Positions 17,138 through 24,932 are shown, counted from the stretch's first letter. The stretch is 64,000 bases of DNA from an uncultured Clostridia bacterium (GCA_934169725.1 CAKPOF010000005.1:13526-77525); one strand, 5' to 3'. Numbers and translations: made by a program. Notes: generated by a model from the sequence alone, not told the origin.

Positions 17138-18322
17138 TCAATACACAATTTTTTCATTAGTCCCTATATTCTCAAGCACTTCATATGTAATATAAATTTC
17201 TATGTTATTTTCATTTTCATGAGTATTTATACTTTTATTTACAATTTGATTTTTGTTCTCTATTTTTTGTTCCATTTCTTTTTCTAACTCTTCAATCCCT
17301 AGTTCTTTAGCCTCTTCTTTTGAATATGTTTTTTTAACTTCTTTTTCCTCTTCACTCATTTCTTTAACTACGGAAATCGGTAAATAAAAATCAGAAAATA
17401 ACTTCATTTTCTTTTCCGTTTCTATTGTATCATAAATTTTAAAATTTGAAAGCCTTTTCGGAAAAATTATTTTAAAATTATTAAATTTTATTCCATACTT
17501 AGTTTCTGTATTTCCTGTTTTCTGCTTTTCCGTAGTGTTATACTCTATTTTTTTATTTTCTGTATACCAAACCTTTGCTTGTATATCACCTTTTGCATGA
17601 ACATATCTAATACCTGTATATTTTCCTTCCATCCATCCATTTATTAATATATCACCTTTACTTATTGTATCTCCAACTTTTACATTTGCAGTTCCATTTT
17701 GAGCACTTATTTTAGTTATTATTCCATCTTTATCTGAAACAATATTACAATATTCATCTTCTGGAACTATTTCTGGTTTTTCAGTTGCTTTTACTATTTT
17801 TACTATTGCATTTGTTCCTTTTAATTCGATTCCCATCCATGCTATATCATTTCTATTTAATCTAACTTTATTTATGATTTCTTTTACATCTATTGATGAT
17901 TTTGATTCTCCTATTTTTAACCCAGCTTTATTAACATCTTCCATTATATTTTCCACTTTATTATTTTCTTCTTCCCTTATTTCTATATTCCAAACAAAAT
18001 TTGAGCTAAATAAAATAGAAAATATTAAAATAAGTAAAAAAGCTACAAATATCTTCCTTTTTTTATATTTATTCATTAAAAAAGGAAAACCTCTTTTAGA
18101 TTCTATTTTTATAGTACATTGTGTTTTTTGAGCTATTTTACATATTTCTTTAAAATCTTTTATTTCTATATTTAATGATATTTTAACATCATTATTTTTC
18201 TTTATATTCCACATTATATAATTTTTGTTTCTACATATATTTATAAATCTTTCTATATAATATCCTTCAACAACAATCCTCAAATATCCAAATATATAAT
18301 TTATAATTTTTTTTATTATCAT
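17138..18322 (-). CDS. yqfD: Sporulation protein YqfD
   Basis: Matches the YqfD (SpoIV-type) family: an N-terminal domain with VVEGYYIERFINICRNKN, one transmembrane segment (about 90-108, FVAFLLILIFSILFSS), then an extracellular part with NDIAWMGIELKGTNAIVKI and VKVGDTISKGDILINGWMEG. In Bacillus the yqfC-yqfD pair is under sigma E and is needed for proper spore development. It lies 15 bp after yqfC on the same strand. 394 aa is the normal length. Confidence 0.93.
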   Translation of the reverse strand: MIIKKIINYIFGYLRIVVEGYYIERFINICRNKNYIMWNIKKNNDVKISLNIEIKDFKEICKIAQKTQCTIKIESKRGFPFLMNKYKKRKIFVAFLLILIFSILFSSNFVWNIEIREEENNKVENIMEDVNKAGLKIGESKSSIDVKEIINKVRLNRNDIAWMGIELKGTNAIVKIVKATEKPEIVPEDEYCNIVSDKDGIITKISAQNGTANVKVGDTISKGDILINGWMEGKYTGIRYVHAKGDIQAKVWYTENKKIEYNTTEKQKTGNTETKYGIKFNNFKIIFPKRLSNFKIYDTIETEKKMKLFSDFYLPISVVKEMSEEEKEVKKTYSKEEAKELGIEELEKEMEQKIENKNQIVNKSINTHENENNIEIYITYEVLENIGTNEKIVY

Positions 18323-18337
18323 TAGACTCTCCTCAAT

Positions 18338-18616
18338 TTAATCTGTTATTCTTTCAAAATCAATACTTTCAATTTTGCCTGTTACTTTTATATCATCATT
18401 TGTCATTGTTTCTAGATTTAAGTTATATCCATTTATACTTACAATTCCAACATATGTGCTAACTCTAACAAAAAATTCTTCATATTCTAAAATTCCTTTA
18501 TAATTTTCTACTATCAATTCATCAAAACCTATTAATGAAATTTTTGGTATATCTGAATATACTTCCTGCGGTATTTCTAAAATTTTATCAATTTTATTCA
18601 TTCTTCTTTTTTTCAA
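18338..18616 (-). CDS. yqfC: Sporulation protein YqfC (YabP/YqfC family)
   Basis: A 92-aa beta-rich protein with IPQEVYSDIPKISLIGFDEL, VENYKGILEYEEFFVRV and GYNLNLETMTNDDIKVTG, typical of YabP/YqfC. The likely start is TTG at 18616: GAGGT lies 5 bases before it, while the first ATG is five codons later and about 20 bases from the site. First gene of the yqfC-yqfD run; the operon continues to 13262. Confidence 0.92.
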   Translation of the reverse strand: MKKRRMNKIDKILEIPQEVYSDIPKISLIGFDELIVENYKGILEYEEFFVRVSTYVGIVSINGYNLNLETMTNDDIKVTGKIESIDFERITD

Positions 18617-18659
18617 TTTTTACCTCAGTCCTCTCTAGATTTTAATTATTTACATATTA

Positions 18660-19463
18660 TTATTGTTCAAATTCATCAAGTGACTTAAATTCATATTCCA
18701 TATTTTTGGCTTCTTTTATTACTGAATCTAGTATATTGGTATTTGTTTTTGAATTCCCATGTAATAGCATAATTTCTCCATTATGAAAGTTGTTGGTTAT
18801 TTTCTTAATTGCACTATTTTCATCAGGTTGCTTATTTTCATTCCAATCTTCATATCCAAATGACCACATAACATTTTTATATCCTAATGAATTTGTAACA
18901 TTTAATGTTTTTTCACTAAATTCACCTTTTGGAGGTCTAATATATTTCATTTCATAACCAAATTTTTTATATATACTTTCATGCAAATCCATAACCTCTT
19001 TTTTTATTTCTTCCTCCGTTAAATCTGGCATACTTTTATGATTTACTGTATGGTTTCCTAATATATGCCCTTCATCAATCATTTTTTTCACTAATTCTTC
19101 CTGAGTATTTAGATAATGTGCTGTAATAAAAAACGTAGCCTTAACATTATTTTCCCTTAATGTTGTTAAAATTTTTTCTGTATATCCTGCCTCATATCCT
19201 TCATCAAATGTTAAATATATTACTTTTTTATCTTTATTTCCTAAACATATTCCATTGTTTTCTTCCAAAACTTTCTTATTTTCCTCACCAACATCTGGTT
19301 GATCATGATTGTCATTTCTTTTTATTCCCCAACCAATCTTTTTATTATTTAATTGAGAATTTGTCTTTATTGCTCTTTCATTAGACATATCTAAAATTGT
19401 AAAAATTAAAACAATAACTATTAATAAAGTCATGCTTATTTTTTTAATCATATTATTTTTCAT
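18660..19463 (-). CDS. pdaA: PdaA-like peptidoglycan deacetylase (spore cortex)
   Basis: NodB-type deacetylase. An N-terminal membrane anchor (about 9-27) is followed by IYLTFDEGYEAGYTEKIL, with TFDEGYE the PdaA signature form of motif 1. Motif 2 is HTVNHKSMPD, then IRPPKGEFSEKTL, MWSFGYEDW and EIMLLHGNS. PdaA acts after CwlD to make muramic delta-lactam, the residue recognised by germination enzymes; a cwlD gene lies at 60927 in this window. 267 aa is normal. AAAGGG precedes the ATG. Confidence 0.94.
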   Translation of the reverse strand: MKNNMIKKISMTLLIVIVLIFTILDMSNERAIKTNSQLNNKKIGWGIKRNDNHDQPDVGEENKKVLEENNGICLGNKDKKVIYLTFDEGYEAGYTEKILTTLRENNVKATFFITAHYLNTQEELVKKMIDEGHILGNHTVNHKSMPDLTEEEIKKEVMDLHESIYKKFGYEMKYIRPPKGEFSEKTLNVTNSLGYKNVMWSFGYEDWNENKQPDENSAIKKITNNFHNGEIMLLHGNSKTNTNILDSVIKEAKNMEYEFKSLDEFEQ

Positions 19464-19595
19464 ACAAACCCTTTCTTTATTGTTTTATTTAATTTTATGA
19501 ATTATATTTTATAGTTATTACTTTATTAATTTTTATTATTTTATAATTTGTAATTCTAATTACTTTACTTTTAAAATTCAATGATACTAATTCTC

Positions 19596-19607
19596 TTACA
19601 GCTGTAA
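19596..19607. promoter_or_regulatory. 12-bp perfect palindrome upstream of agrA
   Basis: TTACAGCTGTAA, 19 bp upstream of the -35 box of the agrAC promoter and GC-richer than its surroundings. A candidate operator; the binding protein is unknown. Confidence 0.4.
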
Positions 19608-19626
19608 CAAATTTTCAATTTTAGTA

Positions 19627-19655
19627 TTGACAATCAACATTTTTTAGCTTATATT
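19627..19655 (+). promoter_or_regulatory. agrA-agrC promoter
   Basis: Perfect TTGACA (19627-19632), 17-bp spacer and TATATT (19650-19655), about 75 bp before agrA. The strong consensus suggests constitutive expression of the sensor pair. Confidence 0.82.
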
Positions 19656-19731
19656 GTTATTACAACTGGAAAAATAAGGTAATTTTTTCTATATTGTCGA
19701 ATTCCAGCACATATTTGGAGGGGATATTTAC

Positions 19732-20448
19732 ATGTTAAATTTTGTTATTTGTGATGACAATTCAAACATTTCAGATAAATTAGCATTGCTCTTAGAAAAC
19801 ATATTCACAAAAAATAATCTTGAAGGACAGGTTTCTTTCAAGTTTAATAAGTTTGAAGATTTATTAAATTGTTTTGATAATGGAAATCAAATTGATGTTT
19901 TACTTTTAGATATAAATTTAAGATCTAAGAAAACTGGTCTTGATTTAGCTGAAGAAATTAGAAAGAAAAATAAAGATGTTTATTTAATCTTTACAACTGG
20001 ACATTTAGAATATGCTATGATGGCTTACAAATATAAAACATTTGATTATTTAGCTAAACCTATAACATATGAAAGGTTGGAAGATACAATAAAACGTCTT
20101 TTTGATGATATTTATGGATTGCCTAAAAAGTACATAAAAATAGACAGTAAAAATACACTTGTTGATGAAGCTCAAATACAATATATAAAAAGAGATGGAA
20201 TGAAATTAATTTTTCATACTTCTTCTCATGATTATGAATCTTACAGTTCATTTAATAAAATTCAAGACTCTTTGCCAAAAAATTTTATTAGATGTCATAA
20301 ATCTTATATTGTAAATTTAAACAATATAAAAAATGTTGACCTTGTTACTTTAACTATTTTATTAGCAGATAATAGTACTTGTAGCATTGGTCCTAAATTT
20401 AAAAATGAATTTATGGAGGTTATTGAAAACTATGGAATTATTAAATAA
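19732..20448 (+). CDS. agrA: AgrA-type LytTR response regulator
   Basis: Receiver domain at residues 1-120: acidic pocket VICDDN, phosphoacceptor aspartate in DVLLLDINLRSKKTGLDLA, IFTTGHLEYAMMAYKYKTFD with the conserved threonine, and lysine in LAKPI. A C-terminal LytTR DNA-binding domain (about 135-236) has YIKRDGMKLIFHTSSHDYES and FIRCHKSYIVNLNNI. 238 aa matches AgrA/ComE. GGAGGGG precedes the ATG. It is expected to be phosphorylated by the kinase at 20432 and to activate agrBD on the opposite strand (inference from the agr paradigm). Confidence 0.93.
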   Translation: MLNFVICDDNSNISDKLALLLENIFTKNNLEGQVSFKFNKFEDLLNCFDNGNQIDVLLLDINLRSKKTGLDLAEEIRKKNKDVYLIFTTGHLEYAMMAYKYKTFDYLAKPITYERLEDTIKRLFDDIYGLPKKYIKIDSKNTLVDEAQIQYIKRDGMKLIFHTSSHDYESYSSFNKIQDSLPKNFIRCHKSYIVNLNNIKNVDLVTLTILLADNSTCSIGPKFKNEFMEVIENYGIIK

Positions 20449-21784
20449 TATATGGACTGCGCTGACAACACCTAATGAAACTTTGATGAATATTATACTC
20501 GTACCAGGTACTATTATTGAAGCTTTTTTATCTCTACTAATATTTACTACACTTTTAAGAATAAACTCTTCTAATAAGCAAAAATTTTTATATGTATTTT
20601 TTTCCTGTATTATAAGTTTTATAACAACAACATTTGTTCCTTCCCCTATAAATAGTATCTTTAATTATATATGTATTTTTACAATTATATATATTATTTT
20701 TAAAAAGTCGTTTTTAAAGAGTCTGTTAGCAAGTTTATCACCAACTATATTTTTTGCACTAATTGGAAGCCTCATAACAAATCCATTTTTAACATTATTT
20801 GATATATCACCAGAAAATTTAATGACAATTCCTTTATATCGAATAATCTATTGGTTCATAATGTACTCTATTATTTTTATGATTGTTTTACTGCTAAATT
20901 TAAAGCAGTATACTCTCAATTTGCCAAATTTTAATATTGACAAAAATAGCAAAAAAATAATATTTATAAATTTATTTGTAACTTTTATAACTTTATGTAT
21001 CCAATTAATAATTAATTTTTATTATACTCACACATTACCAATGATAATAACATTTTTAAATTTTTTATCTCTTGTTGTATATTTTTCTATTAACCTTTAT
21101 AGTCTAACAAGAGTTATAAAATTAGCATATACTACTCAACAACTTGAAAATGCTGAAGAGTATAATAAAACATTAAATATTTTACATGACAATGTTAGAG
21201 GATTTAAGCATGATTTTGATAATATTGTAACCACAATTGGCGGTTATGTAAAAACAAATGATATGGATGGATTAAAGAAATATTATTATCAACTTGAAGA
21301 TGATTGTCAAAAAGTTAATAATTTATATATTCTAAATCCTGAAATAATAAATGATCCAGGAATTTATAGTTTATTAACTACAAAATATCATGAAGCTTAT
21401 AAAAATGATATAAAAATCAATATGTCAGTTTTATTAGATTTAAGAAATTTAAATATTAAAATATATGAATTTACAAGAATTCTAGGAATATTATTAGACA
21501 ATGCTATTGAAGCATGTAAGGATTGTAATGAAAAAACAATTAATATTATTTTTAGAGATGATACAACAAATCGTCGTCAATTAGTAACTGTAGAAAATAC
21601 TTATAATGATAAAAATCTTGATACTGAAAAAATATTTCAAAAAGGATTTTCTGGAAAAGAAAACCATACTGGACTTGGTTTATGGGAAGTAAGAAAAATT
21701 TTAAATAAAAGTAAAAATTTATCTTTATATACTACAAAAGGTAATAAATATTTTTCTCAGCAGATAGAAATTTATTATAATTAA
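20432..21784 (+). CDS. agrC: AgrC-type peptide-sensing histidine kinase
   Basis: Six to seven N-terminal transmembrane segments (about residues 15-210) form the peptide sensor. The dimerisation motif NVRGFKHDFDNIV holds the phospho-accepting histidine, and the GHKL ATPase follows with ILLDNAIEACKDC (N box) and GLGLWEVRKIL (G2). This is the HPK10 class that senses cyclic autoinducing peptides. The start is ATG 20432 (MELLNN), overlapping agrA by 17 bases with GGAGG 12 bases upstream; frames opening at 20387 lie inside agrA. About 450 aa. Unusually, it follows agrA and is separate from agrBD. Confidence 0.92.
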   Translation: MELLNNIWTALTTPNETLMNIILVPGTIIEAFLSLLIFTTLLRINSSNKQKFLYVFFSCIISFITTTFVPSPINSIFNYICIFTIIYIIFKKSFLKSLLASLSPTIFFALIGSLITNPFLTLFDISPENLMTIPLYRIIYWFIMYSIIFMIVLLLNLKQYTLNLPNFNIDKNSKKIIFINLFVTFITLCIQLIINFYYTHTLPMIITFLNFLSLVVYFSINLYSLTRVIKLAYTTQQLENAEEYNKTLNILHDNVRGFKHDFDNIVTTIGGYVKTNDMDGLKKYYYQLEDDCQKVNNLYILNPEIINDPGIYSLLTTKYHEAYKNDIKINMSVLLDLRNLNIKIYEFTRILGILLDNAIEACKDCNEKTINIIFRDDTTNRRQLVTVENTYNDKNLDTEKIFQKGFSGKENHTGLGLWEVRKILNKSKNLSLYTTKGNKYFSQQIEIYYN

Positions 21785-21820
21785 GAACCATCAAAATTAA
21801 ATGGTTCTTTAATTTTTTTT
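21783..21820 (+). terminator. agrAC terminator
   Basis: AAGAACCAT/ATGGTTCTT stem with a 9-base loop followed by TAATTTTTTTT, directly after the agrC stop codon. Confidence 0.9.
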
Positions 21821-21821
21821 T

Positions 21822-21876
21822 AGAATTAATCTACGTAGTTGCCATTTATTCTTGCCCAATTTGAGTTTTCGACTAA
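21822..21876 (+). repeat. Structured dispersed repeat, copy B (truncated)
   Basis: Stem AGAATTAAT...ATTTATTCT enclosing CTACGTAG, then TTGCCCAATTTGAGTTTTCG and ACTAA. It diverges after that point and lacks the 3' hairpin. Confidence 0.7.
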
Positions 21877-21920
21877 TATCTTTAATGTAATTAGACGTTC
21901 AGAGAACTTTCTATTGCATT

Positions 21921-21944
21921 AAAAAAACAGCTTAAAAAAGCTGT
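21921..21944 (-). terminator. agrBD terminator
   Basis: Minus strand ACAGCTT/AAGCTGT stem followed by a T run (TTTTTTT). Lies about 85 bp after agrD. Confidence 0.78.
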
Positions 21945-21960
21945 CTAGAATTGGATTGCA

Positions 21961-22021
21961 ATATAACTTTTTAAGTTATATCGGCTTGGCAAAAATAATT
22001 TTTCGTCCTATTTTTGCCAAG
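21961..22021 (-). other. Two strong hairpins in the agrBD 3' region
   Basis: CTTGGCAAAAATA/TATTTTTGCCAAG (21985-21997, 22009-22021; 13 perfect pairs) starts 9 bases after the agrD stop. ATATAACTT/AAGTTATAT (21961-21981; 9 pairs) follows. Neither has a T tail, so they may stabilise the agrBD mRNA or form a small structured RNA. Confidence 0.6.
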
Positions 22022-22029
22022 AGTATTTA

Positions 22030-22149
22030 TTAATCTTTTTCAATCATGTTTATTGGTATCTTGGGTTGATGAAAAGCCCAAAATATACAACACGAAGTGT
22101 TTGTTGCTTTAGCATATTTTTCAGCCACCTTACATAACATTTTTAACAT
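22030..22149 (-). CDS. agrD: AgrD-like cyclic autoinducing peptide precursor (39 aa)
   Basis: A 40-codon frame with GGGGG 8-9 bases before its ATG, 50 bp downstream of agrB. It has the three AgrD parts. An amphipathic leader (MLKMLCKVAEKYAKATN) comes first. The signal core is TSCCIFWAF, where a cysteine closes the thiolactone on a residue 4-5 positions later. The charged tail with the conserved HQPKIP ends in MIEKD. AgrB would cleave the tail and cyclise the core. Two adjacent cysteines (20 and 21) make the ring start ambiguous; the second is favoured if the ring has five or six members. No homology search was possible, but position plus motifs make the call strong. Confidence 0.92.
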   Translation of the reverse strand: MLKMLCKVAEKYAKATNTSCCIFWAFHQPKIPINMIEKD

Positions 22150-22176
22150 AACAAATTCCCCCTTTATTATTTATAT

Positions 22177-22200
22177 AAAAACATGTACCGGTATGTTTTT
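22177..22200 (-). other. Hairpin between agrB and agrD
   Basis: AAAAACAT/ATGTTTTT with central ACCGGTAC on the minus strand, beginning at the agrB stop. It may set agrB and agrD expression ratios by attenuation or RNA processing (inference). Confidence 0.5.
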
Positions 22201-22778
22201 TAAATAATTTCATATGAAGTATCTTTGTATACTTCATATCCATATTTGTTGTTTGTTAATCTATATGCAATTTTGGTTATAGTCAATGTTTGGACAAAAT
22301 TTCCAAATATTAAAATATTTGAAATTGTACTATCTTTTATAAATATTGATATTAACAGTCCTATTGAATATGTTATATATGCTACATATTTTTTCTTCTT
22401 TCTATTTTTCTTACTTAATATCGGAACATTTTCTGTATCTGCTGGTGCGTATAATTTAATCATAATCATTCCAAATATCCAAATAATACTTATTAATATA
22501 TATTTAATTAATTCATCAAAAACTATATGTTGAGAAAGAAACACTGTACCACAATAAAATATGGTTGTTCCTATAATACATCCTAAATGAGTTTTTAAAT
22601 GAAATCCTCCCGATGCACCTCTATATAATAATAATGCTAAAAACATAAATATTGTTTCTTTTAACATTTTAAAAAAGAATGCGATTATAAATAATAAAAT
22701 TATTTTTGGTACTTCTCCTACAATATTTTGTAATCCATAATTTATAACTTCTGCTCTATCGTCATCTATTTCAGGCAT
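22200..22778 (-). CDS. agrB: AgrB-type autoinducer-processing membrane protease
   Basis: Catalytic region RGASGGFHLKTHLGC holds the conserved histidine and cysteine of AgrB, followed by KLYAPADTENVPI and several membrane segments, which together are diagnostic. AgrB cuts the AgrD tail and forms the thiolactone. The first ATG (22778) leaves 192 aa but omits the N-terminal amphipathic helix usual in AgrB. The frame continues upstream for 16 codons (IIDKICIFLTNKIRKE), matching that helix, to ATA ATA at 22826, with GAGGTG placed correctly for it. Alternatively ATG 22831-22833 is out of frame by one base in an A5 run (22826-22830). The true start is therefore unsettled. Confidence 0.92.
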   Translation of the reverse strand: MPEIDDDRAEVINYGLQNIVGEVPKIILLFIIAFFFKMLKETIFMFLALLLYRGASGGFHLKTHLGCIIGTTIFYCGTVFLSQHIVFDELIKYILISIIWIFGMIMIKLYAPADTENVPILSKKNRKKKKYVAYITYSIGLLISIFIKDSTISNILIFGNFVQTLTITKIAYRLTNNKYGYEVYKDTSYEII

Positions 22779-22853
22779 TTCTTTTCTAATTTTATTAGTT
22801 AAAAATATACAGATTTTATCTATTATTTTTCATCACCTCTTTTTGACAATTTG

Positions 22854-22882
22854 ATTTTACCACTATATAAAAACTTTGTATC
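22854..22882 (-). promoter_or_regulatory. Candidate agrBD promoter (activator-dependent type)
   Basis: Minus strand extended -10 TGGTAAAAT (TAAAAT 22854-22859). At the 17-bp position only GATACA is found as -35, a poor match. A weak -35 with repeats just upstream is what an AgrA-activated promoter looks like. Confidence 0.5.
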
Positions 22883-22883
22883 A

Positions 22884-22940
22884 TTTCTTTTATAAAATAG
22901 GTTTTTTCTTTTATAAAAAATATTTTTTCTTTTTTTCATA
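22884..22940 (-). repeat. Three 21-bp-phased direct repeats upstream of agrB
   Basis: TTTCTTTTATAAAA (plus strand) at 22884-22897 and again at 22905-22918. A third weaker copy has its TTTC at 22926-22929. The shared C falls at 22887, 22908 and 22929, exactly 21 bp apart. LytTR activators such as AgrA bind direct repeats with a 21-bp period. Confidence 0.55.
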
Positions 22941-22953
22941 AAATGTTTTATAT

Positions 22954-22990
22954 AAAAAAATCCATTTAACACTAGTGCTAAATGGATTTT
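22954..22990 (-). terminator. Terminator of the RluA-family gene
   Basis: Minus strand AAAATCCATTTA/TAAATGGATTTT, 12 perfect pairs with loop GCACTAGTGT and a T run. Placed 9 bases after the stop at 22999. Confidence 0.9.
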
Positions 22991-22998
22991 TAACATAT

Positions 22999-23682
22999 TT
23001 AATTTATTTCTTTTAATATACACCATGTTCCTATGCTTTCTGGTAAATCTTCAAATTTCATTTTTTTCTTCGTAATTGGATGTTCTATTGTAAGTTTATA
23101 TGCCCATAATGCAATTTGTTTTCCTCTTCCTCTTGTACCGTACTTTTGGTCTCCAAATATACTATGTTTAAAATTTGATAACTGTACTCTTATTTGATGG
23201 TGTCTTCCTGTATGTAAATTTATTTTTATTAACGATAAATTTTTCACTTCATTATATACTAAAACCTTATAATCTAATATCGCTTTTTTTGCATTTTTTT
23301 TATCTTTATTTACTACCTTACTAATATTATTTCTTTCATCTTTATATAAATAATCAACCAAAGTTCCTTCTTTTTTTGTGAACTTTCCATCAACTACTGC
23401 CATATATTCTTTTTTAAAAACTTTTTCTCTAACTTGATTACTAAGTCTCGAAGCAGCTTTTGATGTTTTAGCAAAAATCATAACTCCACCTACTGGTCTA
23501 TCAAGTCTATGAACTAACCCAAGATATACATTTCCAGGCTTATTATATTTTTCTTTTATATATTTCTTTATTATAGTTAACATATCCATATCGCCTGTTT
23601 TATCTGACTGTGATGGTATATTAGGTGGTTTTTCTACTACAATTATATGATTATCTTCATATATAATTTTTAGTTTTTGCAT
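22999..23682 (-). CDS. RluA-family pseudouridine synthase
   Basis: Pseudouridylates rRNA or tRNA. The catalytic aspartate lies in LGLVHRLDRPVGGVMIFAKT, followed by VREKVFKKEYMAVVDGKF, LHTGRHHQIRVQLS and IFGDQKYGTRG. There is no N-terminal S4 domain, unlike RluD at 55189. 227 aa is a complete catalytic domain. It starts 3 bp after the methyltransferase gene on the same strand, so the two are probably co-transcribed RNA-modifying enzymes. The exact target is not visible. Confidence 0.92.
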   Translation of the reverse strand: MQKLKIIYEDNHIIVVEKPPNIPSQSDKTGDMDMLTIIKKYIKEKYNKPGNVYLGLVHRLDRPVGGVMIFAKTSKAASRLSNQVREKVFKKEYMAVVDGKFTKKEGTLVDYLYKDERNNISKVVNKDKKNAKKAILDYKVLVYNEVKNLSLIKINLHTGRHHQIRVQLSNFKHSIFGDQKYGTRGRGKQIALWAYKLTIEHPITKKKMKFEDLPESIGTWCILKEIN

Positions 23683-23685
23683 ATA

Positions 23686-24549
23686 TTATTTCTCCCATCT
23701 TCCATATATTCCACATGGTAAAACTAATTTTGAATTTTCCATAGGAAGACCTATTTCGCCAGATTCTATCTTACCTTTATATTTTTTACTAACTGTTAAA
23801 TTTAATATATCTTCCAAAACTTTGCTTGATATTCCTGTAGTGTATGAATTTATTAGAAAAAACAATGGATTATCTGATAATATATTTGTACATAATTCAA
23901 CTAAATCATATATATTGTTTTCAAATTGCCATACTTCACCTTTTGCTCCTCTTCCATATGAAGGTGGGTCCATTATTATGGCATCATATTTATTTCCTCT
24001 TCTAATTTCACGGTTAACAAATTTAACAACATCATCTACAATAAATCTAACTGGTCTTTCTTGAAATCCTGAGGATGTTACATTCTCTTTTGCCCAAGTA
24101 GTCATTCCTTTTGAGCTATCTACATGGCATACAGAAGCTCCTGCTGATAAACATGCAACAGTCGCTCCTCCTGTATATGCAAACAAATTTAAAACTTTTA
24201 TATCTCTTTTTTCATTTTTTATTTTACTTATCATCCAATCCCAGTTAACAGCTTGTTCTGGAAATAATCCTGTGTGTTTAAATCCCATTGGTTTTATATT
24301 AAATATTAGATTTTTATATTTTACTTGCCATTGTTTTGGAATTTTCTTTTTAAAATCCCATGCTCCCCCACCTGTTTTACTTCTTTTATATACAGCATTT
24401 ATTTCTTTCCATTTATTTGGAAAGCTCTTATTTTTCCAAATAATTTGTGGGTCTGGTCTTGATAATACTACATTTCCCCATCTTTCTAATTTTTGTCCAT
24501 CTGCCATATCTAAAATCTTATAATCTTTCCATTCATTTGCTATTTTCAT
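23686..24549 (-). CDS. RlmI/RlmK-like SAM-dependent methyltransferase
   Basis: Class I methyltransferase of the COG1092 type: N-terminal region with ERWGNVVLSRPDPQIIWK, the Rossmann SAM motif VLNLFAYTGGATVACLSAGA, the acidic DSSKGMTTWAKEN, and the catalytic IIMDPPSYGRG. Relatives methylate cytosine or guanine in 23S rRNA, which suits the adjacent pseudouridine synthase. 287 aa is short for RlmI (about 390) because no N-terminal PUA domain is present. The strong GGAGG is separated from the ATG by a hairpin (24559-24575), which is unusual. Confidence 0.88.
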   Translation of the reverse strand: MKIANEWKDYKILDMADGQKLERWGNVVLSRPDPQIIWKNKSFPNKWKEINAVYKRSKTGGGAWDFKKKIPKQWQVKYKNLIFNIKPMGFKHTGLFPEQAVNWDWMISKIKNEKRDIKVLNLFAYTGGATVACLSAGASVCHVDSSKGMTTWAKENVTSSGFQERPVRFIVDDVVKFVNREIRRGNKYDAIIMDPPSYGRGAKGEVWQFENNIYDLVELCTNILSDNPLFFLINSYTTGISSKVLEDILNLTVSKKYKGKIESGEIGLPMENSKLVLPCGIYGRWEK

Positions 24550-24558
24550 AATTATCTT

Positions 24559-24583
24559 GATAACATAATGTTATCTTACCTCC
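24559..24583 (-). promoter_or_regulatory. Hairpin between Shine-Dalgarno and start codon
   Basis: GGAGGTAA (24576-24583) is followed by the inverted repeat GATAACATTATGTTATC, then AAGATAATT and the ATG at 24549. The repeat also contains an ATG opening a 5-codon frame. Folding would bring the ribosome binding site nearer the real start. Confidence 0.5.
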
Positions 24584-24615
24584 TATTATTAGAATAGCAT
24601 TATTTTATCATATTT

Positions 24616-24801
24616 TTACAATGTTTGCAAAATTCTAAAAAAATTATATATCATAATTCCATTTATAGACGCCAATATTATTAAAAACATTATTATTGTT
24701 ATTATCCATTTGTGTTTATATATTTGACTAAATATTTTCTTATTATTTAATTTGTATAAATCTAATATAGCTTCCCCATAGCTTTCTTTTGTCTCTTTCA
24801 T
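24616..24801 (-). CDS. Small single-pass membrane protein (61 aa)
   Basis: GGGGAGGA lies 5 bases before the ATG, which supports a real gene. A charged cytoplasmic part (MKETKESYGEAILDLYKLNN) is followed by one transmembrane helix (about 33-56, ITIIMFLIILASINGIMIY). No family recognised. It stands alone, upstream of the methyltransferase gene on the same strand with a short gap. Confidence 0.75.
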   Translation of the reverse strand: MKETKESYGEAILDLYKLNNKKIFSQIYKHKWIITIIMFLIILASINGIMIYNFFRILQTL

Positions 24802-24932
24802 TACATTCCTCCCCTTATAATTTTTATTTCACATTATTTTATTCGACCATTATTTTTTTATTCTATATTTCTTTATATTTTGTCAGCTATTTCTTTTTTA
24901 TTTTTCTTTTTTACCAATAATCGCACAAAAAT

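Noticed and set aside
22823..23026. 67-aa minus-strand frame with YKRKN repeats
   Set aside because: Runs from inside the RluA-family gene through its terminator into the agrB promoter repeats; the repeats are DNA-level phasing, not a protein.
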